Notes: generated by a model not told the origin, from the sequence alone. A stretch of DNA of 64,000 nt from CAVSVP01 sp963731125 (GCA_963731125.1 CAVSVP010000017.1:45895-109894); one strand, 5' to 3'. Positions 27,605 through 37,673 are shown, numbered from the stretch's first letter. Program-made: numbers and translations.

Positions 27605-27757
27605 TTGGGAACCATTCTTCTGATCATTCTGTTACTACTGCTGATCGGCGTGATTCCAAGCTGGCCTCACAGCCGGGGATGGGGTTACGGTCCCAGCGGG
27701 GTTATCGGGTTGGTGCTGGTAGTAGTCGTGGTCCTGCTGCTGCTAGGCCGGATCTGA
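27605..27757 (+). CDS. DUF3309-family small protein
   Basis: A 50-residue protein: GTILLIILLLLLIGVIPSWP, HSRGWGYGPSGVIGLVLVVV, LLLLGRI. This is the DUF3309 pattern: a hydrophobic start, the WPHSR-WGYGPSG core and a Val/Leu-rich tail. The start is read as TTG at 27605 with AAAGGA just upstream; family members begin at this point. Function unknown; probably a small membrane protein. It precedes the DUF3185 gene by 12 bp in a likely operon. Confidence 0.78.
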   Translation: MGTILLIILLLLLIGVIPSWPHSRGWGYGPSGVIGLVLVVVVVLLLLGRI

Positions 27758-27769
27758 GGAGTACTCACC

Positions 27770-27988
27770 ATGAACAAAGGCATCTCGGTTGCACTGTTAG
27801 CCGGCGGGATTTTGTTAATCATTTAGGGCGTCAGCGTCTCGGAATCATTGAGTTCCGATGTGTCGCGATTGTTCACCGGGTCACCGACCGACAAAGCCGT
27901 CTGGCTGCTGATCGGTGGCATGGTGGTGGCCATTGTCGGGCTGTTCGGTTTTTTCGTGGTTCAAAGGGAAATTGAAGAGCACCCATGA
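27770..27988 (+). pseudogene. DUF3185-family membrane protein with in-frame amber codon
   Basis: A 72-codon frame: MNKGISVALLAGGILLII, then TAG (27824-27826), then GVSVSESLSSDVSRLFTG, PTDKAVWLLIGGMVVAIVG, LFGFF. Apart from the TAG, where relatives have an aromatic residue before GV, the whole DUF3185 fold (two helices) is present and in frame to its natural stop. Ribosome site GAGGAG at spacing 8. One point mutation has probably killed it; readthrough is less likely because TAG is a normal stop in this window. Confidence 0.75.
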
Positions 27989-28124
27989 AGCCGCCTGACA
28001 CCGCGCTGGAGCCAACAGCCGCCCCGCTTCCACGTCCACTGCGTGAGTTCGGTGAGCAGCCGTGCACTCCACACCGTCCTTCCCGGTGGCCGTGGCTCAG
28101 CCTGGGGCCGCAGGGTGGCATGTC

Positions 28125-28781
28125 ATGAGCCTATCGCTTGCAGTACCCAAGCGTGAGCAGTCGCGAAGGGAAGAAATCGCCAACAGCATCAGCCATGGTA
28201 CAGGGTTGGTCGCAGCCCTCGTGGCTACCCCGTTTCTTATCATGCATGCAGTACGGCGCGCAGATACGGGATTCATCGTCGGCGCGAGTCTCTTCGCCGC
28301 GACCATGGTGCTGCTTTACCTTGCTTCCACCCTCTATCACGCCCTACCGATCGGCAAGGCCAAACGTGTGTTTCGGGTCATCGAGCACTCCGCGATCTTT
28401 CTCCTCATCGCGGGTACGTACACGCCGTTCACGCTGGGTGTACTTCGTGGCGCGTGGGGTTGGACGCTCCTTGGGCTTGTCTGGGGTCTTGCCGGCGCCG
28501 GGGTGGCGCTGAAGACGTTTGAAAGGATGTCCCATCCCATCGTCTCTACTAGCCTTTATCTGCTCATGGGCTGGCTCATTCTGATCGCAGTCAATCCGTT
28601 GTATGCCCGCGTACCAGCCTCCGGCCTGCTATGGCTGGTCGCAGGAGGCGTGGCTTACACGGTGGGTGTGGCTTTCTTCGCGACCGATTCGCGCCTGCGA
28701 TACGGCCACTTCATCTGGCATCTGTTTGTCATGGCGGGTACCGCATGCCATTACTTCGCAGTGCTCTGGTATGCAGCCTGA
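28125..28781 (+). CDS. hemolysin III family membrane protein (PAQR-like)
   Basis: A 218-residue, seven-helix protein of the HlyIII/YqfA branch of the PAQR superfamily. The EEIANSISHGTGLVAAL start, STLYHALP with conserved Ser and His, VFRVIEHSAIFLLIAGTYTP with conserved Asp/Glu-His, and C-terminal YGHFIWHLFVMAGTACHYFAV with the HxxxH zinc pair are all present. The start at 28125 is chosen because it begins the family fold; AGGGTGG lies 9 nt upstream. Its role in bacteria is membrane homeostasis of unclear mechanism. Intact. Confidence 0.88.
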   Translation: MSLSLAVPKREQSRREEIANSISHGTGLVAALVATPFLIMHAVRRADTGFIVGASLFAATMVLLYLASTLYHALPIGKAKRVFRVIEHSAIFLLIAGTYTPFTLGVLRGAWGWTLLGLVWGLAGAGVALKTFERMSHPIVSTSLYLLMGWLILIAVNPLYARVPASGLLWLVAGGVAYTVGVAFFATDSRLRYGHFIWHLFVMAGTACHYFAVLWYAA

Positions 28782-29351
28782 CATGGCCCTTGCCGGCAGA
28801 CCTTCCGTTTCGCGGGCGGTATGGAAGTCGCCGGCCCCCTACCGCCAATCGTCTGCTTGCGGACTTGTCGCAATGCACTTTACTTCAGGGTTCAGCCTCT
28901 GTGTGCTAGCGAACAAATACTTGCTACGGTGTGTTGTAGAGTGCCTCTATGGAGTATGAAAGTAGAAGCACTGTCACTTTAAGCGGAAACTGAAAATGCC
29001 GGGGAAGCCTTTTAAGGATTTTGTGAATCAGTTCAAATCGAATTTTAAATGATTTGACTCTTTCCATCCTCCGCAAGACCTCAGATTCGTCATTCACCAG
29101 GAATATCACCATGAGCCTATTCTATCGATTAGTTGGCTTTTTCTTCGTCATTTTGCTCGTGTCTCTCTTGGGATGCGCCTCGACGGCAACGCAAGAAGGA
29201 ACCGGGGAATATGTGGACGACACCGTCATTACTGCCAAGGTAAAGGCGGAAATCTTCAAAGATCCTTCGCTGAAATCGTCTGAGATCAACGTCGAAACCT
29301 TCAAGGGCGTGGTTCAATTGAGCGGCTTCCTCAACTCTCAGGAAGATATTA

Positions 29352-30397
29352 TAGCGGTAATTAGTTGAATTCATTACAAGGGGCCCATAAATAAATAGGA
29401 TAGAGACAAACTGTGAAGGAGTAATGAGAATGAGGCCCTATTCTAATGATCTGCGTCAAAAAGTCGTGGATGCCTACCCCAAGGGGGAGGGTTCGATGCG
29501 TAGCGTAGCGGCGCGTTTTTCCGTGAGTTTGGATTTTGTCTGGCGGTTGCTGAAGCGCTATCAGCAGACCCGACGGGTGGATCCGAAAGCGCATGGGGGC
29601 GGGCAACGACGCAAACTGAGGGAATCGGATGAAGCGGTACTCAAACAGTTAGTGGAGGAGCACGCAGACGCGACGCTGTCGGAATTGAATCAGTGGCTGA
29701 AGGCGAAGAGGGGGTGGTGGTGAGCGACGCGACGATTGGCTTGAGCTTGCGCCGGCGCGGGATCACGCGCAAGAAGTTAAGCTACCATGCCAGTGAGCGC
29801 GAGGCCGATGAGGAGATCGAACCGGCACGCCAGCGGTTTCAACAAGAGCAAGCCGAGATGGACCCGACGCGCTTGATTTTCATTGATGAAGCGGGCGTCA
29901 ACCTCGGCATGGCACGCCGCTATGGTCGGGCCCCGAGCGGTTGTCGTGCCCATGCCGACAAACCGGTAAACCCGGGACCGAATCTGACGTTGGTGAGTGC
30001 GTTAGGAGTAACGGAAGTGCGTGCGATCATGGAACTCGACGGCCCCATCAACGGGAATGCCTTTACCCGCTTTATCCAGCAGTTGCTGGTTCCCACCTTA
30101 CAGCCGGGCGATCCAGTGTGGCTGGATAATCTGAGCAGTCACAAAGTCGAGGGGATTCAAGAAGCGATGGAAGCGCAGCAGGCTGAGTTACACTTTTTGC
30201 CCCCCTATTCACCGGATTTCTCACCCATTGAACTCTTTTGGTCGAAGGTGAAAGCCTTTCTTCGGGGCTCGGCGGCACGCACCAGAGATGCCCTCGAGGG
30301 TGAAATAAGAAATGCGTTAGATGCCGTGACAGAAACCGATATCAAAGGGTGGTTTAAGCACTGCGGATATTGTACTGAACCCAATTAATTACCGCTA
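29352..30397 (+). mobile_element. IS630-family element, 1046 bp
   Basis: The inverted ends are TAGCGGTAATTA at the left and TAATTACCGCTA at the right, with the TA dinucleotide duplicated at 29350-29351 and 30398-30399. TA targeting is the family hallmark. The interrupted BON frame is restored exactly on removal. Confidence 0.9.
29424..30388 (+). CDS. IS630-family transposase in two overlapping frames
   Basis: Frame 1 (29424-29723): N-terminal helix-turn-helix part, MRPYSNDLRQKVVDAYPKGE to LSELNQWLKAKRG. Frame 2 (to 30388): VVVSDATIGLSLRRRGITRK, FIDEAGVNL (first Asp/Glu), VWLDNLSSHK (second Asp) and LPPYSPDFSPIELFWSKVK (catalytic Glu). The natural join is one base back at the G5 run near 29714. 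That is a programmed -1 frameshift, as in several IS630 elements, or an indel. All DDE residues are present. Confidence 0.82.
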
Positions 30398-30741
30398 TAA
30401 CAGGGTCGTCCGAGTCGCGCGCGGCGTCGAGGGCGTGGTGTCCGTCAAGAATGACATGCGGCTCAAGTGACGGGAGACCGAGTGTCACGAATCGCGAACT
30501 GATCTCCGGGCATCACCGGGTCCGGGGATGGGTTCGCTGAGAAGCTGGAGACCGCAGACATACCGGTCGCGCATTTGAGCAGCCCTGGATCCTTGCTGCC
30601 CTGGAACTCAAGCGGAAAAGAGCGTTTCAATCATCCATTCCCCTTCCGAACGATGACCTTATGTATGCCAGCGCACAGACACGATCGCAGGCTGGACTTA
30701 TGCTTTGATGAAGTTTTTGCTCGATCTTGTAAGGAAGAATT

Positions 30742-31926
30742 ATGGAATCCATGCTCCTTGCTGGCGTATTTGGCCTGCCGTGGTGGGGTTATGTGCTGAT
30801 CACGCTGGGACTGACGCATATTACCATTGTCACGGTTACGGTATTTCTGCACCGCTGTCAGGCGCACCGCGCCCTCGATCTGCATCCGGTGGTGAGTCAC
30901 TTCTTCCGGCTGTGGCTGTGGCTGACGACCGGCATGGTGACTAAAGAATGGGTTGCCATTCATCGCAAACACCACGCCAAATGCGACACCCCGGAAGATC
31001 CGCATAGCCCGCGGAGATGGGGTATCAATCGGGTACTTTGGGGGGGTGTGTTTTTATATGTCAGAGAGGCCCACAATCTCGCTACCCTCGAGCGCTACGG
31101 TCACGCTACTCCGGACGACTGGATCGAGCGTAGTGTTTACTCGCGCTTCGGTAAGCTCGGGGTGACGCTGCTTGGCGTGATCGATCTCTGCTTATTCGGT
31201 ATCGTTCCAGGCGCACTCATACTGATCACTCAAATCGTATGGATTCCGTTCTGGGCAGCGGGTGTGATCAACGGTATCGGTCACTACGGGGGCTATCGCA
31301 ACTGGCCTACGCCGGATGCCAGCACCAACATCGTGCCGCTCGGCATTCTGATCGGTGGCGAAGAGCTGCACAACAACCATCATGCTTTTCCGTCATCGGC
31401 GAAACTGTCCTGCCACTGGTACGAGTTCGACATCGGCTGGCTGTATATTCGTATTCTCGAAGCGCTGGGACTGGCACGCGTAAAAAAGATAGCACCAAAG
31501 CCCCGCTTCAGCGAGGCCAAATCGGTAGTGGATGTAGAGACGTTGCAGGCGGTTCTGATAAATCACTACTATATCCGGGTGAGCTATGTCAGATCACTTA
31601 GGCGCACCTATAGTGCGGAGCTTGCTGCACTGCGCCGTTGCGCACCCGAGAAGGCGCGACTACTGAAAAACCTGAAGAGTTATTTATATCACGACGAAAT
31701 AATGCTCTCCGAACCCGAGCGCGCTCGGGTCGAACAGACATTAGCAAAGATACCGACATTACAGACGGTCTATCTGATGCGCCGCGAACTGATCGCTTTG
31801 TGGGAGCGCTCGATGGCTTCCCGGGAGCAGCTTGTCAGACAGCTCCAGGAGTGGTGCCAGAGCGCCGAGGCAAGCAACATCGGACCGCTTGTGGAGTTCT
31901 CTCAGCGTTTGCGGCGTTATACTTGA
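30742..31926 (+). CDS. acyl-lipid/acyl-CoA fatty acid desaturase with C-terminal extension
   Basis: A 394-residue membrane di-iron desaturase that introduces a cis double bond into fatty acyl chains. The three histidine boxes are present: HRCQAHRA, HRKHH and HNNHH, with WGYVLITLGLTHI and the membrane helices between. After the last box, residues ~250-394 form a helical, charged extension (RRTYSAELAALRRC, KIPTLQTVYLMRRELIALWE, RQLQEWCQSAEASNIGPL, FSQRLRRY). It resembles the end of ISL3-type transposases but is also seen in proteobacterial desaturases of this length. The start has AAGGAAG upstream. Monocistronic and intact. Confidence 0.85.
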   Translation: MESMLLAGVFGLPWWGYVLITLGLTHITIVTVTVFLHRCQAHRALDLHPVVSHFFRLWLWLTTGMVTKEWVAIHRKHHAKCDTPEDPHSPRRWGINRVLWGGVFLYVREAHNLATLERYGHATPDDWIERSVYSRFGKLGVTLLGVIDLCLFGIVPGALILITQIVWIPFWAAGVINGIGHYGGYRNWPTPDASTNIVPLGILIGGEELHNNHHAFPSSAKLSCHWYEFDIGWLYIRILEALGLARVKKIAPKPRFSEAKSVVDVETLQAVLINHYYIRVSYVRSLRRTYSAELAALRRCAPEKARLLKNLKSYLYHDEIMLSEPERARVEQTLAKIPTLQTVYLMRRELIALWERSMASREQLVRQLQEWCQSAEASNIGPLVEFSQRLRRYT

Positions 31927-32173
31927 TTGCTAGCCGAATGGCTATTAGCGACTATATCTACCACTCCCAGCCGTTGCATAATGGCCTGCCGCACGGATGA
32001 CAGTGGGAACACCCGGCAATCACGCAATGAAATATTTACCAAAGATTCCCAATAAATACTAGACATTATTGGAAACTAAAATGCGAATTCAGAGCTACCT
32101 GAAAGGATGCCAGCTCAAAGTTGTATCATGAGAGGCTGTTCCCCAACAACCTGACTGAGAACAACGATAAACT

Positions 32174-32957
32174 GGCAACTACAACTGATAACACTCTACC
32201 TTGCGGTTTGCAAACATTGGCAAGAAGGGGGTTGGGCGCAGATCCAGCGCCACGCCTCTTTTGCCGACCTGCGCTTCACCGATGAGGAGGTCGTCACCCT
32301 CTACCTGTTCGCGGTTGCGATGGAAAAGAAGCACCCGATCAAGGACATCCATGGGCATGCCCGGCGCTATTGGCGCGATTGGTTTCCCCATCTGCCCGGC
32401 TACGGAGCCTATGTACAGCGACGGAACCGGATTGCTGACTGCTTCCCGTCTCTGTTGGAGAGGTTCTGCGAGACGGGCGAGGCGGCGTCTTTCGCTGGGC
32501 TGGCCGATTCCATGCCCGTGATCCTTGCCCGGCAAGGACGCCGCTTCAACGCCAAAGTCGCCCCCGAACTGGCCAACAGCGGTTACTGCCCGACGAAGAA
32601 CCTTTACTATTACGGCGTGAAGATCCACTTGGTCGGCGACCGGCGGCCCGGCACCCTGCCGAGTCCGCGCTTCCTCGGCCTCGCCCCCGCCGGGCTGAAC
32701 GACGGCCCGGCGCTTGAGCAGGTCGTCCCCGCGCTGCCCTACGAGGAACTCTACGCCGGCAAGGCGTATGAATACCTCAAGCGGCGAGAGGAACTGCCGT
32801 TTACGGTCCTGACGCCGGTCAAGAAGCAAACGGGCCAAGCGCACCTCGACGCCGCCGACGCCTGGCTATCCCGCGCCGTCTCGCCGGTGCGCCAGCCTGT
32901 CGAGTCCATCTTCAACTGGATCGAGGAAAAAACGGGCATCGAGATCGCCAGCAAGGG
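32174..32957 (+). pseudogene. IS982-family transposase, 3'-truncated
   Basis: The frame reads LITLYLAVCKHWQEGGWAQI, HASFADLRFTDEEVVTLYLF, KKHPIKDIHGHARRYWRDWF, SMPVILARQGRR (catalytic Asp expected near here), YYGVKIHLVGDRR and VSPVRQPVESIFNWIEEKTG. This is the IS982 order. It breaks off at IEIASKG near 32957, where unrelated sequence begins; the last ~50 residues are gone. No clean start or left inverted repeat was found in the 250 bp after the desaturase. Confidence 0.72.
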
Positions 32958-33070
32958 GACCGATCAAATATTTACCCTTCTGCTTGACACTTGCAATAGG
33001 GATCGTTGCCCTGAATCCAGAGGTTCAAGGCAGGGCGCGGGAACTTGAGCGGAGGCGTGAGCCTGAGGCG

Positions 33071-34054
33071 TTAGTGGATCGTGCCCGAGGGCGGATAACC
33101 GAGCAACGAGAGCCAATCGTCGACGGGTGTTGCGGTCAGGCACTGGTGAGCGGAGGTCCCTTTATGACGCCCCCCGCGTCGGGTACGCAGGTTGTAATAG
33201 GCGCGGAAGAGCTCGAGGAAATTCTGGGTCACGCCCTTGTGGACGTAGAGGTAGGGGCGAAGCGCGGCGTTGCAGCCCTCAATCGCGCTAGAGGCGCGGT
33301 AACGCTTGTCCAGCAACCCGTTGACTGTGTCCAGCAGGGTGTCGGTCTGGGAACCCAGCAGCGCTTGCAGTCGGGCATAGGTGCCGGCGAGCAAGCGCAG
33401 GTTGTTGTTTCGTTGCCCATACGCCGAGCGCTTGTGGCACGCTGAGACGGCACGCCAAATCAGGCAGGCCAGGGCAACGGCCAACGGCGGATAGGCGTTG
33501 GTCAGCTCGCCTAACTGCTGGTTTAGCGCCGTGGTGGCTAACGCCAGCCCGGCAGTCCGATTAACCAGATAGCCGGCCAGTTTCGGACAGCCCGGAGCAT
33601 CGATGTCGGCAATCGCCTGGGCGGCCGACGCCATGATGTTGTGGACGTCCTGACCACTACGCAACTGCCCGGTCTCTAGGTCTACGTACTCCAGGGCTTC
33701 GTGGACCTGGGCCGCGGCGACCTCAAAGGCATCAAAGCGGGCGATGGCCTGCTGGCATTGACGCCGTGCCCAGGCAATTTTCTGCTTCTGTCCGCGGCGG
33801 CGCTGCTGATTTTTAGCGCGGATCTTTCCGAGCGCCTGCTGGGCTTCTTGCTCGCGCTCGATGGCGGCATAGGCGCGCTGCTCCAATTGCCGACGCACCT
33901 TGTTGAGCGCGTAGAGTACGGGAAAACAATCGTCGCGGTGCTCGGCGGCGGGAAACCCCGCCTGCACGCCGGTAGCAATGCCCTTGGCTGCATCCTTGAC
34001 CACCCCGGTCAGATCCAACCCCTGCGCCTTGGCCTGGCTCAAGACCTCAGCCCA
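33071..34054 (-). pseudogene. DUF6399-type transposase, C-terminal part
   Basis: The main part of a transposase-like protein: AEVLSQAKAQGLDLTGVVKD, DDCFPVLYALNKVRRQLEQR, a long coiled-coil region, DKRYRASSAIEGCNAALRPY, FLELFRAYYNLRTRRGGRHK, GTSAHQCLTATPVDDW. The SSAIEG-N-ALR and YN-R-RR-G-R-G-S motifs fit DUF6399/ISNCY-type transposases; the assignment is from memory. Its 5' part was separated by the IS1634 element. The fragment GVDLASGYLFALELRAGRSG (37674-37747) joins it exactly as EDWAEVLSQ when IS1634 and one AGCCCA copy are removed. Confidence 0.72.
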
Positions 34055-34118
34055 CCCAAGTTCGACATTAAATTTTATAACTATTTGATTTGACTTGAAA
34101 CCGTCAAAAAAAATGCCA

Positions 34119-34564
34119 CTACAAGGTCGATTCGATACGTGCGCGGGTCGGTATCTCCACGTCAATGGCGATGAACAGCTGGCGCAGCGGCGGCGCGATA
34201 TGCCCGAGGTTGCTGATCCCCTGTCCGGTGACCAGCCGGACAGGGTGGTATTGAATGGCCTCTAGGCGCGCTAACACCGTGGCGGGCGATAATTCCAGCG
34301 CGGTGTTTCGTAACCGCTGGCGTAACAGACGCTGGATCACCAGCGCGAGAAAGCAAATCAGGGTATGCGCGCGAATCCGATCGGCGCGGCGGTGATGGAC
34401 AGGGGCGATGTCGAGCTGACTTTTGAGTACGCGAAACCCGCGTTCAATATCGGCCAGCGCTTTATCGCGAGCGATGACCTCAGCGGCGTCCCACTCAGGC
34501 ACATTGGTGACGACAATGAGCTTACCATCGAGTGCCAACGCCCGTTTGAACGCCGCCACATCCC
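34119..34564 (-). pseudogene. IS1634 transposase, C-terminal part
   Basis: DVAAFKRALALDGKLIVVTN, then VIARDKALADIERGFRVLKS (catalytic Glu in IERGFRVLKS), VHHRRADRIRAHTLICFLAL, ending RIESTL and a stop at the element edge. It joins the N-terminal part at 36233 through the GGGAT target duplication: LFNWWWDVAAFKRAL. The transposase was whole before the IS3 insertion. Confidence 0.87.
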
Positions 34565-34636
34565 CCCCTATGGCAGGATAGATGTCGTCCCACAGAAAGC
34601 GTAAACTGTCAATTGAGGGGGTGAAGGTGAGAGACG

Positions 34637-35137
34637 ATGAGAACCTATTCGGCAGAATTTAAGGCCAGCATCATTGAGAAACGGTTACCCCCGCAGCATG
34701 TGGAGGTGGTGCAGTTGGCCCAGGAAAGCGGGATTCCCAAGGATACGCTTTACAGCTGGCGGAGCCAGGCCCGCCGGGAACGGGGCCTGACGGCATCGCC
34801 GGCGGCGGAGGCGGGACACCGCTGGAGTAGTGAAGAGAAGGTTACCGTCGTGGTGGAGACGGCGGCGCTGAATGAGGCGGCATTGGGCGAATACTGCCGT
34901 CAGCGCGGGCTCTATCCGGAACCAATCACCACCTGGCGTGCGGCCTGCCAACAGGCCAATCCGGTGGCCCCCTCCCCCAAAGCGCGTCCCTTAAGCGAGG
35001 CCCAAGCCGATAAACGGCGGATTCGCGACCTGGAGCGCGAATTGCGCCGCAAGGACAAAGCCTTAGCCGAGGCGGCGGCGTTGCTGGTGCTCCAAAAAAA
35101 AGCCCAGGCCATCTGGGGGGACAGCGAGGACGTCTGA
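34637..35137 (+). CDS. IS3 element A OrfA (copy 1)
   Basis: A 166-residue helix-turn-helix protein: RTYSAEFKASIIEKRL, LAQESGIPKDTLYSWRSQAR, then a second helix-turn-helix-like block (ALGEYCRQRGLYPEPITTWR) and a leucine-rich coiled coil (RDLERELRRKDKALAEAAAL). Near its end an A8 run (35094-35101) is the likely site of -1 frameshifting into the OrfB frame, which would give the OrfAB transposase of IS3 elements. Confidence 0.85.
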   Translation: MRTYSAEFKASIIEKRLPPQHVEVVQLAQESGIPKDTLYSWRSQARRERGLTASPAAEAGHRWSSEEKVTVVVETAALNEAALGEYCRQRGLYPEPITTWRAACQQANPVAPSPKARPLSEAQADKRRIRDLERELRRKDKALAEAAALLVLQKKAQAIWGDSEDV

Positions 35138-35163
35138 TTAGCCCGATAGCTCGCCAGCAAGCG

Positions 35164-36201
35164 GTGGCGCTGATTGCCGAAGCCCACCGCCAGGGGGCTC
35201 GCTTAGCGCCGGCGTGTCGCCAGCTGGGCCTGAGTCTGCGCACCTATCAGCGCTGGACCCAGGGGGAAGCCGTCAAGGCCGATGGCCGTCCGACGGCAGC
35301 GCGCCCCCCGCCAGCCAATCAACTCAGTGCGGCAGAACGGGCGCAGGTGTTGGCAACCTGCCATACCCCTGCGCCTGCCAGGTTGCCGCCCAGTCAAATC
35401 GTGCCGCGCTTGGCAGATCAAGGGGAGTACCTGGCCTCGGAATCCACCTTCTACCGAATTCTGCATGACGCGGAGGAACAACGCCATCGGGGGCGCAGCC
35501 GCGCTCCCCGGCCACCGGCGCCGCCGCCGCGCCACTGTGCCCGCGGCCCATGCGAGGTCTGGTCATGGGATATCACTTGGTTGCCAGGCCCAGTGAAGGG
35601 GCTGTTTTTCTACCTCTATCTCATTATTGACCTCTATAGCCGCAAAATCGTCGGCTGGGAAGTGTATGCGTGCGAAAGTGCAGCCTATGCCGCTGAGGTG
35701 GTGCGCCGGGCGGTCCTGGTGGAGCAGTGTCGGGATCAGCCCTTGGTGCGGCATGCCGATAATGGCAGTCCCATGAAGGGCAGTGCCTTATTGGAAACGC
35801 TCTACCGGCTCGGGGTCGTGACCTCCTACAGCCGCCCCCGGGTGAGCAATGACAACCCATTCTCGGAGGCCGTCTTTCGGACCTGTAAATATCGGCCGGA
35901 ATACCCTGAGCACGGATTTGCCTCGCTGGAGGCCGCCCGTGCGTGGATACTGCAGTTCGTGACCTGGTACAATCACGACCATCGCCATAGTCGGATTCGC
36001 TTCGTGACCCCGCACGAACGCCATAGCGGCCAAGAAGCCGCCATCATAGCGCAACGCGAGGCGGTGTATGAACAGGCCAAGGCACGCCACCCCGAGCGCT
36101 GGCAGGGCGCCATCCGCAACTGGAAGCCGGTGACGGAGGTGTGGCTTAACCCAGCCGCTGAGGTGCTGGACAAAGTTCCCGGTCTACCACAGACCGAATA
36201 G
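35164..36201 (+). CDS. IS3 element A OrfB transposase (copy 1)
   Basis: A 345-residue integrase-core (rve) protein: HTH_21-like N-terminus (GARLAPACRQLGLSLRTYQR), then DDE residues in VWSWDITWLPGPVKG (Asp), VRHADNGSPMKG (Asp) and NDNPFSEAVFRTCKYRP (Glu). WYNHDHRHSRIRFVTP is typical of the group. It is one frame back from OrfA and fused to it by frameshifting. Intact. Confidence 0.9.
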   Translation: MALIAEAHRQGARLAPACRQLGLSLRTYQRWTQGEAVKADGRPTAARPPPANQLSAAERAQVLATCHTPAPARLPPSQIVPRLADQGEYLASESTFYRILHDAEEQRHRGRSRAPRPPAPPPRHCARGPCEVWSWDITWLPGPVKGLFFYLYLIIDLYSRKIVGWEVYACESAAYAAEVVRRAVLVEQCRDQPLVRHADNGSPMKGSALLETLYRLGVVTSYSRPRVSNDNPFSEAVFRTCKYRPEYPEHGFASLEAARAWILQFVTWYNHDHRHSRIRFVTPHERHSGQEAAIIAQREAVYEQAKARHPERWQGAIRNWKPVTEVWLNPAAEVLDKVPGLPQTE

Positions 36202-36232
36202 AAAAAGACGACAACTATCTTGACAAACACCG

Positions 36233-37519
36233 ATCCCACCACCAGTTAAACAGCGAACTATCGAGATCGAGCTGCATCAGTCGGCTGGCCCCGACCTCGC
36301 TAATCGCTTGCGCCAGTTGCACGCACGCCCCGTGGTCGCTAAGCCGGCGCCCACGACCCGCCGCGCCGGCCTCTTGGGCATTGAGTTTGCGCTCTAGTGC
36401 CCGGGCTTGTTTGATCACCGGGTTAAGGCGCCGCGCCCGCTGGCGGCGCGCCTGGCGTAGCCGGGTCGGATCGTGCGCCACGATCAAGCGCCGATCGCCG
36501 GTGATGGGGAGGACGGCAAAGACTTCGCCACCCGCGCGCCGGCTCTGGGCGAGCAACTCGCCGTGGCGATCCACCACCGGTTGGACAAACTCCCCATAAC
36601 ACCGCGCGGCGACCGCTACGATATATTCCACCGCTTGCCCGTTTGCCAGCCGTAGCCCCTCCAAGACCTCGAGATTATCCAGGGAGAGCATTCCTCGGTC
36701 GGCAACGAGGATCAGCCGTCGCAACGTAAATCGTTTGAGTAATCGCTCGACAATGCCCCGCACCGTCCCGGCCTCGGCCACATTGCCAGCGAACCCTTCG
36801 TGATGGACCGGCAACCCCGCTGCCGTTTGCACTACCCCCACGGCGTATTGGCGCGCCACGCCGTTGACGTCTTTGGAATGGCCATAAACCCGAAGGTCGT
36901 CGTCCTGCTCGCCGCTACCATGAATCCGCACCGTGGTCATGTCGTAGAACACCACGTCCAGCTCGTCGGCCGCGGCACAATAGCGCTGGAGATGCTGCTC
37001 GATTTCCTCCTTCAAGGGGAGCAACGCATCCATCGCCCGCAGCAGTGGCTGATGGGTGATCCGCTCGCTGCCCGGCCAGTACACCCGCTCCAGCCAGCGC
37101 AACACCCCGAGCTTGGCACACGGATCACACAGCCGGTTCGTCACCAGTACCCGCACCAGACGCTCAATGTCCACCCGGTAGCCTCGACCGTTCAGTCGGC
37201 TTTGCAACCACCCCCCCAGCCCCAGTTGCTGCCAGAGCTGACACACCGCCCAGAGCGCCCCCACGGTGCGCGCCGGTTCAAACTGCGTATTGTCGTCGGT
37301 GACGCCAGGGACGAGTTCGTCAAGGCCTCCGCGACCGCTGACCTTCAGCAGCCCGTCGATCAGCCCCTTCAGACCATCGTCTTCCAGCAGGCGGTCCAGG
37401 CGCCCTAAACTGGCAATATGGCGCTGACGCACCTGTCCGGTGCCGGCATCGCGGTAGCTTTCCGCAATCTGCAGGTACTGGCGGCGGCCGTTGCTGGTGG
37501 TGCGTAAAAACATGCACAC
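36233..37519 (-). pseudogene. IS1634 transposase, N-terminal part
   Basis: MFLRTTSNGRRQYLQIAESY, a helical N-terminal domain, DELDVVFYDMTTVRIHG (first catalytic Asp), RRLILVADRGMLSLDNLEVL (second Asp). It ends SSLFNWWWD at the IS3 boundary. The C-terminal part is at 34119-34564. The start may be ATG 37519 or 37513. Confidence 0.87.
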
Positions 37520-37532
37520 ACAATAAACCTTG

Positions 37533-37557
37533 AAAAAGCCGCTGTAAAGCGGCTTTT
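37533..37557. terminator. terminator hairpin inside IS1634 5' region
   Basis: AAAAGCCGCT-gtaa-AGCGGCTTTT, a symmetric stem with A/T tails on both sides, lies 14 bp upstream of the IS1634 transposase start. Such hairpins block transcription entering an IS from outside. Confidence 0.65.
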
Positions 37558-37673
37558 AAGGAAAAAGTGTGCCACTACAAAATTAGGGCTTGGAAAAAAG
37601 CGTAATTCACTGAATTGATAAACAATTCCGACTTTATCTTAGCGTCTAGACCCGCGTCAATGTCGAACTTGGG

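Larger units (their letters stand above)
29111..30470 (+). pseudogene. BON-domain lipoprotein split by IS630
   Basis: 5' part 29111-29351: a lipoprotein leader (FFFVILLVSLLGC) and a BON domain start (YVDDTVITAKVKAEIFKDPS, EINVETFKGVVQLSGFL). 3' part 30400-30470: NRVVRVARGVEGVVSVKNDM, RLK, stop. Joining at the TA target gives SQEDINRVVRVARGVEGV, a normal BON protein of about 105 residues. BON (OsmY-like) proteins act at the periplasm/membrane interface under stress. Disrupted; the truncated product would lack the last strand and helix. Confidence 0.87.
34565..36232 (+). mobile_element. IS3-family element A, copy 1 (1668 bp)
   Basis: The ends share TATGGCAGGATAGATGTCGTC-like and TTTGTCAAGATAGTTGTCGTC-like inverted repeats. 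The target duplication ATCCC is at 34560-34564 and 36233-36237. Removing it restores the IS1634 transposase frame. Nearly identical copy 2 lies inverted at 39044-40710, and a diverged fragment at 37748-38262. Confidence 0.9.
34055..37673 (-). mobile_element. IS1634-family element carrying a nested IS3
   Basis: The inverted ends are CCCAAGTTCGACATT at 34055 and AATGTCGAACTTGGG ending at 37673, with the target duplication AGCCCA at 34049-34054 and 37674-37679. The length without the nested IS3 is about 1946 bp, normal for IS1634. It is inserted in the DUF6399-type transposase gene. Its own transposase is split by the IS3 copy at 34565-36232. Confidence 0.88.
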
